A stretch of DNA of 64,000 bases, from contig ADNK01003061.1 of NCBI GenBank assembly GCA_000320545.1, forward strand, positions 16,001 through 80,000, read 5' to 3'. The translations under genes and the position numbers were made by a program. Below the pieces are notes generated by a model. It made no database searches and was not told the DNA's origin. It saw only the letters and a list, made by a program, of their open reading frames with translations. Below, one piece after another: positions 35,210-42,478 of the stretch (within the stretch, counting starts at the first letter, position 1; each line of letters begins with the position of its first letter). Source of the stretch: Bigelowiella natans CCMP2755. Lineage: Eukaryota; Cercozoa; Chlorarachniophyceae.

Positions 35210-38200
35210 ATGATGGATCAAGGGATCGACGAAGAGCCTCAAATCGACGTTTGGAGTCCCACAAGGGCGATGAGCAAGGTGGAGGTCAAAAATTCAAGTT
35301 CAAATGATGTTGAGAATGGAGAGGAGAGCAAACCGGATTCAGATGCATCAGCATTGGGGCCGGCGGCTTCCTCGGAGTCGGAAAGTTCTCAGGGGGAGGC
35401 TTCGCCCCCTCACAATCTGTTGGAAAGAGTGAGTGATCTGTCAATCTCGGATTTTGAAAAGGTTGCAGCTTTGGCATTGCAGATGGATGGCATCAAGGCC
35501 AACACGGCATTGGATTTCCGATGCCTGAAAGAAGCGGGTGGATTGAAAGAGTTCACTTGTGAACGTTGTGGAGCTGAAGGAACTTGTGCGGACACCTGGG
35601 AACAAGCTCTGCTCATGGTGGAGGACCCGGAGTGGAATTTGCCTGAGTTGAAAGGAAACAAAGTTCAACAGGTTTCTGTTGGCGAGGTTGCGAAAGCGAT
35701 GGAATCTCACCGGCGACACTGCCCTGTTGAAGAAAAATTGTGCGTGGCGGCTTCAAGCCCTTCCCAGTTTCGCCGGAAAGCCAGGGGCCTGCAACAAAAA
35801 ATTCTGGTTCGTGCAGAGCTTGCAGGGCAAAAAGATTTGGCTTTTGGTTTCAAACACTTCAAAACATGTCTCTCGCCTCACACCTTGCTTGGACTCCAGC
35901 GGGAGGCAGTTCGCAACAATCATGCGTTGGCCTCGCCAAGACAGCAATTTGATCTTGCTCTCCAATGTTTGGGTGGTGAGCAGGACCCAAACGAATTGGA
36001 GGAATTGTTTGAGGACCGATCAGGTGAACTGAGAACTGGGAGGTTCCAGCATGCAGACGTCATGCACAAATGTTTCTCGGACCTCCTTGCAGAATTCTCT
36101 GGTCCAGGACTGAGCAATGGAGATGAAGTCAAGCACTTTGGAAAACCATCACATGGGCATTGCTTGGCTGAAAAATTCGCAGCCCCGCTCGTGGGAGTGA
36201 GGCCAGGTGAAGTGGATGCCTTGGTTGATCACCTCCGGCCGTTTGAGGAGGGGCATCGTGGGGCCATGCCTGTGCGTTCTGACGTGGCTGGTCTGCCAGT
36301 GGGGAAAACACAGAAGGAATGCAACCACTTCAAGAAAGGGCGGTGCCAGCATGGGAATCGATGCAAATTTCTTCACGTGCAGGATGGTTTCCAGAAAAAT
36401 GAACCCAAGTGCACGGAAGAGCAGCTTGAACAGATGAAGCTGCAGGATTGCAAGTTGTTCAAGACGGGACATTGTGGGTTTGGAAATGAGTGCAAGTTTG
36501 AGCATGCGGTGGGACAGGGTGCGATGCTTCATGAAAGTGCTCCTGGTTTGGCGACCCACGCTTGCGAGGATGTTCCGGCTTTGGAGCCCCAGGCTTGTGA
36601 GAAGACTCGCATTCAGCCTGAAGGACCAGAATCCTTGGTGCTGGGAATTGAGGAGCAGTTGATGAGTCAGGGACAGGGAGTTGACCAGAAAAAGCCGTGT
36701 GACTTGGATCCCACCTTGCGCAGCAGGAAAAAGCTGAAGTGCTTCCTGCGTGGTGAGGAAGGGGCTCCAGCGGTGATGGCTCTAGCAGACGACGGGGCGC
36801 AGCCAACTTCAATTTCGGAGGGCTTGTGCCAGAGGCTCGCCCAGGAAGGCGTGCAGTTCAAGTCGAGGAGTGTGGCAGGAGTCATTGGGGGCCTTAACTC
36901 GTCGGTGACTGACAAAATTGTGCGGGAAGTTGAGTTTTTTGTTCAGATCAAAAAATTGAAAAAGTCGGGGGAATGCATTGGATTGAAAATTTTTGCATTG
37001 GTGCTTTCAGGTCCGGTGTCGCAGGACTCAGTGATGGGCATTGATGCGCAAAGTGTCTGCCGTGTTGTTTCCTTGAAGGATCCGGATCCTGCGAAACGTT
37101 TGGTGTCCATCAACGGAGACTTGGTGCACTCTCATCCGTGCAACGTTGATGTTGCGTCGACGGATGTTGCGACAGTGCTGGGGATGGAGATGGCGTCTGT
37201 GAGATTCCTCACTGATGCAAAGCAGAATGCTGATCCGAAGGTGAAAGGAGACGGAGTCTGTCTGGATGGTTTGTCGCCTGAAGTGCAGCGGGAATCAAAG
37301 GGGTCAGCAGATCATGATTTCATCAATGATCAAGCTGATGTCATCGAAGGTTTGGACCTGCCTGACATTGATGTGCAGTCAGTTGCAAATCCCATGCGGT
37401 CAGACAAGAGTGTCGTTGCAAAACTGGGGGAGATTTTGCCCATCTCCCAGTTTGGGGACCAGCGTGGAGTTGCAAATTCGGAGTTGTGTGGTGGGCATGT
37501 TCTGCAAATGCTGGACCGGATGGAAAAGGAGAAGGACACTGGTGTGTCGATGCTGCAAGGAATGCAGCAGTTTTGTCATCTCCGCATGACAGTCTGCAGG
37601 TTCCAGAAGCACCTGGTGGAGAAATTGCCCGAAGTGGGCAAATGCAAATCAAAAGAGCCACACGATGTTCAACGTTGGCTTGAGCCTGGTGTCAAACCAG
37701 TGCGGCAACGCCCGTGCCACCTGGAGCCAAGTGAGCTTGAGCTCATGAAATCAAAGCTTGACCAGATGGTGCAAGATGGGCTTTGTTTCAAAGTTGCTGA
37801 CAACACCTCGGAGTGGTCTTCGCCTGCCTTTGGAGTTTGTGACAAGGGAAAGGCGCTGCCGAGGATTGTGGTGGCCATGGGTGGGGTCAATGGCCTCACC
37901 CGGCTGATGCATGCTGTGTGCCCGGTCACCAAGGACACGATCCGTGGGCTCATGGGAGCAAATTGGGTGATCGTGTCGGATGGCAAGGCAGCCTGGCGCC
38001 AACTCGGAAGCACGCACTGTGCAATGATGGTGTTTGTGTTTGTCACGTTGTTCGGGAGCTTCGCGAGTGAGGGCCTGCCCATGGGCCACAAGAATGCCCC
38101 ACAAGTTTGGGCAGAAGAGATGGCGACCAGGTTCCTCGTGGGGATGCCTGACACCATCGTGCATTTTGACGACTTCTTCACAGTGGGTCAGTCGCCAATG

Positions 38201-38932
38201 CAGGCCCTCCTCGCATTTGCGTGCTTCGTGCAGCAATGTGAACATTGTGATGATCACCAGAGTGTGACTGAGTTGCACGTGTTCCCCAAGCGCCTTGCGG
38301 CGGTGGGGCTCATCAAGGAAGATGGGTCACATCACCCGGATCCCCAGCGCACGAGCGCCATGGACGAATTGGCGCGGCCTGTGAAAGGAAGGCGGTTTTC
38401 AAAGCACGTGCGTCGCATCATTGGGTTGTTCGTTTGTCGTTTGGAACACGTGCAAGGTTTTTGGGATGTGGCTGCGCCCATCAAAGCGCTGTCGGTCAAG
38501 GACGCTGTGCAAGAATGGACGGACGCCCACGACGCCAGCTTGGACAAGTTGAAGCGCATGCTCAAGGAAGCTGTGCTGCACGTGCCGGATTGTGAGTTGA
38601 TCTCTGTGGACGCGCCGTTCATCGTGGACACGGATGCATCCGATGCAGCTGGCGGCGCGACGCTGTCGCAGATCACAAATGGCAAAGAGAGGCTGTTGTC
38701 TTGCCATTCGTTCGCATGGAAGGCGAGCGAAAGGGCATGGCACATCGTGCGCAAGGAACTCACAGCGGGCGCAAAGGGACTGCATCGGTTCCAGCACACG
38801 ATGTCAGAAGTGGATGGCGGCGCGGTGCAGAATGCAGGCCAATGGCGCGATTGGGTCGAGGCAGGAAGGAAGGAAGGAAGGGCAGGAGGACAGCTGCACA
38901 AGCGGCTGCCTCAATTCCACGTTGAATTCTGA
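35210..38932 (+). CDS. Retrotransposon Gag-Pol N-terminal frame: CCCH fingers, protease, reverse transcriptase, RNase H
   Basis: The start is the ATG at 35210, the first after the LTR (MMDQGIDEE). The frame is open upstream into the LTR, but that part would precede the primer-binding site. Two CCCH zinc fingers with C-x7-C-x5-C-x3-H spacing lie at 36320-36377 (CNHFKKGRC) and 36448-36505 (CKLFKTGHC). A retropepsin motif ALADDGAQPTSIS is near 36780. Reverse transcriptase spans about 37690-38300: GVKPVRQRPCHLEPSE, EWSSPAFGV, the motif-A Asp in IVSDGKAAW, GLPMGHKNAP, and the catalytic VHFDDFF in place of the usual YxDD. RNase H at about 38600-38800 has VDTDASDAAGG and RKELTAGAKGL. No tyrosine codon occurs in the frame. 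The frame ends shortly after the GGAA repeat at 38864-38881. Confidence 0.9.
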   Translation: MMDQGIDEEPQIDVWSPTRAMSKVEVKNSSSNDVENGEESKPDSDASALGPAASSESESSQGEASPPHNLLERVSDLSISDFEKVAALALQMDGIKANTALDFRCLKEAGGLKEFTCERCGAEGTCADTWEQALLMVEDPEWNLPELKGNKVQQVSVGEVAKAMESHRRHCPVEEKLCVAASSPSQFRRKARGLQQKILVRAELAGQKDLAFGFKHFKTCLSPHTLLGLQREAVRNNHALASPRQQFDLALQCLGGEQDPNELEELFEDRSGELRTGRFQHADVMHKCFSDLLAEFSGPGLSNGDEVKHFGKPSHGHCLAEKFAAPLVGVRPGEVDALVDHLRPFEEGHRGAMPVRSDVAGLPVGKTQKECNHFKKGRCQHGNRCKFLHVQDGFQKNEPKCTEEQLEQMKLQDCKLFKTGHCGFGNECKFEHAVGQGAMLHESAPGLATHACEDVPALEPQACEKTRIQPEGPESLVLGIEEQLMSQGQGVDQKKPCDLDPTLRSRKKLKCFLRGEEGAPAVMALADDGAQPTSISEGLCQRLAQEGVQFKSRSVAGVIGGLNSSVTDKIVREVEFFVQIKKLKKSGECIGLKIFALVLSGPVSQDSVMGIDAQSVCRVVSLKDPDPAKRLVSINGDLVHSHPCNVDVASTDVATVLGMEMASVRFLTDAKQNADPKVKGDGVCLDGLSPEVQRESKGSADHDFINDQADVIEGLDLPDIDVQSVANPMRSDKSVVAKLGEILPISQFGDQRGVANSELCGGHVLQMLDRMEKEKDTGVSMLQGMQQFCHLRMTVCRFQKHLVEKLPEVGKCKSKEPHDVQRWLEPGVKPVRQRPCHLEPSELELMKSKLDQMVQDGLCFKVADNTSEWSSPAFGVCDKGKALPRIVVAMGGVNGLTRLMHAVCPVTKDTIRGLMGANWVIVSDGKAAWRQLGSTHCAMMVFVFVTLFGSFASEGLPMGHKNAPQVWAEEMATRFLVGMPDTIVHFDDFFTVGQSPMQALLAFACFVQQCEHCDDHQSVTELHVFPKRLAAVGLIKEDGSHHPDPQRTSAMDELARPVKGRRFSKHVRRIIGLFVCRLEHVQGFWDVAAPIKALSVKDAVQEWTDAHDASLDKLKRMLKEAVLHVPDCELISVDAPFIVDTDASDAAGGATLSQITNGKERLLSCHSFAWKASERAWHIVRKELTAGAKGLHRFQHTMSEVDGGAVQNAGQWRDWVEAGRKEGRAGGQLHKRLPQFHVEF
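38864..38881 (+). repeat. GGAA tandem repeat at the pol frame break
   Basis: Just over four GGAA units lie exactly where the reverse-transcriptase/RNase H frame gives way to the integrase frame. The offset between the two frames equals one 4-bp unit, so a gain of one repeat unit would explain the break. Confidence 0.7.
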
Positions 38933-41123
38933 CCTTTTTCACATGCATGCACCAAGTCAATTGCTCATCAGGCGAAATCACCTGAAACCAAACGTGCTGC
39001 AGCGAGCCAGGCAGTTGGGCTCACTTCCTTTGCTGCCACAAAGGAAGTGCATGCAGCGTTGTGCCGCGACATGCTTGTCGCAGGCACACAACTCGCCTGC
39101 ACTCGCAGCCTCTTGCTTCGTGCTTGTCGCAGCCTGCAAACGCCCGCAGATCTCTCTGCCGTTGCAGCTGGCTGCTCGAGCAAGCACTTCGCGCGCTGAG
39201 TGCAAAGCACTCCAACACACGATCAAGGGCTGTCCCGTGCGTGTGCGCATGGATGCCAAGACTGCGCGACGTTTTGCGCTGCGTGGTCAGGACAAAGTGC
39301 AGCTGCCCTGCACAAAATTGAGTGCTGCGCATGCTGGTCATTCTTTGGTCGGAGTCGAGCACCGCAAGGGTGAGTGCCACACAAACGTGGATCCGTTTGG
39401 CAGGCCTGCTGCGGATGAAACGCGCGAGGAGAAGAAGCGACACCGGCAATCATTGGAGGCTTTGTTTCCCATGCACGTGGAAGCGGCCAAGTCCACTGCG
39501 TGCTGTGCCAAGGAAGTGTCTCTGTCTTCACGTCTGGCGCATGAGACCACGACAGACTTTGAGGTTGCTTGTGCATCTGTGTGCAGCATTGCGCCCACGT
39601 TGGAGTGTGGGGCGATGGAAGTGCGCATGGAGTCGCTGTTGCCGGAGCACAAGCTGGCGCAACAAGAACAGGATTTTGGCAAAGTGATTGCTGCGCTGCA
39701 GGATGAAGACAGCGCTGATCACTTGCTGGTGCGCTCGCGATGCAAGGTCGTGGATGGTGCGCTGCATCACGTGGGAGCTTTCCAAGTTGGTGACAGCATC
39801 TCGCTGCAGCTGTGTGTCCCAGCTGCAGATCGCATCAAAGTGATGCAGGCTCACCACGTTGATGACATGTCAAATCATCGCAATGCGAATGATTTGGCTG
39901 CCCGGGTTCTGCTCACTTGTCATTGGCCCGGACTGCAGCGAGATTGCCGAAAACTTGCAAGGGGCTGCCAAGTTTGCATGCGGACTGAGACACGCATGAG
40001 GCAGACCCCTCACCAGCAACGTGCCGACAATGAGCTGAATGGCACTGTCGCGGTGGACACCATTGGTCCGGTTGAAGGAACCAAGCATCACGTCCAAACG
40101 CTTTGCATCGTGGCCATCGGATGCATCTGTGCGCGGGCTGTTGAAAGGATTGGCTCGGCCAAGACTGCAGATTTCATTGTGACTTGCATTCTTCAGTGTG
40201 GTTGCCCCAAAAAGATCCTGATGGATCAGGGCCCAGAAAATGCAGGAAACACAATGACACATTTGCAGAATGGGCTGCGGCCAAAGTGCCTCAAAATCTC
40301 GGCGAAGAACAGCCAAGGGAACTCGGTTCTGGAGCGAAAGCATGGGGCTGTTGACAACGGGATCATGGCCATGCTGCTCCAGAACCTTGACGAGAGAACG
40401 AATTGGCACCAGCACCTGGATGTGATTGCGTTCAGTGCAAATGCCACCACCGATGAAAATGGATGCTCTCCCGCGAGGCTTTTGTTTGGACATCAACCAA
40501 AATTCCTCGCGGATGTGAAAGCCAAAAGCCTGGGTGTCCCGGACATGGTTCGGATGGATGAACGCATCCGGGGGCTTGAAAAAATCCGTTCACTTTGTGC
40601 CACGCTCAAGGAGGACTGTGAGCTTGCAAAAAATTTCAAGCGCAATGAAAAGCTTGAAGTCCAAGATTCTTTTGCTGTGGGAGATCTCGTTTGGTTGCAT
40701 CGTGAAGAAAATGGAAGCCAGAATGCTGTGACCAAAAAGCACCAAGTTGATAAGACGGGGCCAGTTGCGGTTGCATCGAAAAGTGAGAAGGGAAATGCGC
40801 ATGTTGTTGTTGATCTTGCTACGGGTTGCAAAAATGATGTTCATGCTGAACACCTTTCCCCGTGTGGCACTTTCAGGGAGCTCCCTCCACTGAAGGAAGT
40901 GTCGCCGGACAGTGCATGCGATGATGCTTCTGATGGTCCTGTGAGTTCTTCTGGCTCTTCAGATTCCATCGGACCGGCTGAGGGTCGGGTTTCGCGGGCT
41001 GATGTTCCACCTGGCAAGCGTTGCCGCAAAAAGGTGGATTTTGGTCCTTTCATTTCTTGGGGTGTGAGCCCTTGTTTTTCTTCCAAAAAAGGGAGGGGGG
41101 GGGAGTGGTGTGGTCGGCCATGA
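38870..41123 (+). CDS. Retrotransposon integrase frame (C-terminal part of Pol)
   Basis: This frame is open continuously from before 38870 to a stop at 41123, just inside the 3' LTR. It encodes a pre-integrase segment (RCKVVDGALHHVG), an HHCC zinc-binding domain at about 39850-39985 (HHVDDMSNHRNAN, LLTCHWPGLQRDC, GCQVC), and a DDE core at about 40040-40480 with Asp in AVDTIGPVEG, Asp in ILMDQGPEN and Glu in SVLERKHGAVDNG, then SPARLLFGHQP. A C-terminal SH3-like region (FAVGDLVWLHREE) follows near 40670. Like the upstream frame it contains no tyrosine. It lacks its own clear start and was probably read as part of Gag-Pol before the frame break. Confidence 0.85.
41085..41105 (+). promoter_or_regulatory. 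Polypurine tract
   Basis: An unbroken purine run (six A, then G-rich with one A) ends 3 bp before the 3' LTR. This is the position and composition expected for the plus-strand primer of reverse transcription. Confidence 0.85.
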
Positions 41124-41961
41124 CCACCAAGTGCGTGCTTGTGTCACAGCATGTAGTTTTGTTCCAGTTTGGTCTCAGTGGTGGCATGTTGGACACGTGC
41201 GTTTGCATGTGCGATGCATGCATGCTTGCGCATTTGTCTCAGGCAGTGCGACAGGCTTTCCAAGTCATGCACACACCAGGTGGCATGCATGTGTTCAGTT
41301 TCCATCATGGTTTCTTTTGTGTGCAAGTTTGTGGACACATGTGAGCCTGATTGCATGGGTGCGCGTTGGCATGCAAAGGTGTGCATGTTGCATGCGTGGC
41401 ATGGGGGTTTCCACGTGATGTCACATGGGTTCAGATGGCATGTCAGCATGATGTGACATGTCAGCATCGTGTGGGTGATGGTCACATTCTTCCAGTGCAG
41501 CTTGATGATGAAGCACATGGATGGGGAAGCAGCACTAGGAAGTGATGCAGTTGCCCAATTCGTGTGCATGTGTGGGGACAAAATGAGTTAGCAAGTTTGC
41601 GCATTGTGGCCCCGCTTGGGCCAGTGCGACATGGAACAAGTTGGGTTGCAAAAGGGAACTTTTGCAGCACAAGTTAGCGAAACAATGTCAGGGAAAAATG
41701 TCACCCTCTCAATCTGAAAATGGCGTGATGTGATGTGCTCAACTAAACTAGTCACAGCAAAGTGAAACGCGCGCGCAAAAGTCAAAAGACCCGCGTGCGA
41801 GCGGTGATGTCCTCTTGGGAGCTTGTTTTGGCATGCATGCTCAAGCTCCTCACAATGTGTTGTCATCATCAGGGTTTTGGTGTTTTGTTTTCAATGAGCA
41901 TTGATTGCATTGACGTGCAACAACAAGCATCAGCTGGCAGCGCATCTGTTGGCTAATTGCA
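41109..41961 (+). repeat. 3' LTR
   Basis: 853 bp, TGTGGTCGG...AATTGCA, followed by CGCAT. It differs from the 5' LTR at about 34 sites, mostly TA against CA or TG. Confidence 0.95.
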
Positions 41962-42478
41962 CGCATGCTTCTTCATTTTTTTTTCGACCCCCACTTCAAT
42001 CAGTGCTTTCTAGCTTTTTTATGATAGACATGCAATACACAATATATATAATATATATAGTGTATTGCTAATCTATTATTTTTCTGACCTCCTTCATTTT
42101 GCAAATTGAGGGGGTTCATGGGGCTTTTTGAAACAAAACTTTTTGACACATGTGCACACGTCTAGATGTGCATCAAAATGCTTGCACACTTTGATGCATG
42201 AAACCCCCTCCCCCCAAAAACACCCCCTTCAAAACACAAGCATGACAATGCAATGTGACACAGCACAACAATGCAGTCGCACAATGATGCTGTCGCATGA
42301 CGTAGTCGCATCGCTTTGCGATGTGTGATGTGCAAGCAATGACAACAATGATCATTGCAACCGCTAATGATGGCATCACAAGTTGCAGTTGCATCGTTTT
42401 GCGAGGTGTGCCTTGCACACTGTGCCGCTATTAGCGGTCATGATGATCATCATTGTTGTTACTTGCACATCACACACC
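41962..42478. repeat. Right terminal inverted repeat, outer part
   Basis: Reverse complement of about 26937-27355, ending CTTGCACATCACACAC. It contains an extra ~70-bp palindromic insert at about 42008-42076 that is absent from the left copy. The outermost 250 bp recur directly at 29014-29262 as part of the duplicated block Z. Confidence 0.8.
42008..42076. mobile_element. Small palindromic, TA-rich insert
   Basis: Present in the right inverted repeat but not in the left one. Its core is a near-perfect palindrome with arms GCAATACAC and GTGTATTGC around an AT-alternating centre. It is TA-rich inside a TA-poor repeat, which suggests a later insertion. It may be a MITE or a hairpin-type solo element. 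Confidence 0.5.

Larger units (their letters stand above)
34335..41961 (+). mobile_element. Ty3/gypsy-type LTR retrotransposon, structurally complete
   Basis: The two LTRs are 853 bp each (34335-35187 and 41109-41961), begin TG and end CA, and are flanked by the same 5-bp sequence CGCAT (34330-34334 and 41962-41966), a target-site duplication. The coding order is gag-like with CCCH fingers, protease, reverse transcriptase, RNase H, then integrase, the order used by Ty3/gypsy elements. A polypurine tract precedes the 3' LTR. The pol frame is broken once, at a GGAA repeat. By hand count the LTRs differ at about 34 sites (about 96% identity), so insertion is not very recent. The internal region has almost no TpA. 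Confidence 0.95.

Noticed and set aside
37669-38278. Long antisense open frames opposite reverse transcriptase (170-190 codons)
   Set aside because: TAA and TAG are almost absent from this TpA-depleted DNA on both strands, so long open frames arise by chance. They show no family motifs and overlap clear RT and RNase H coding.
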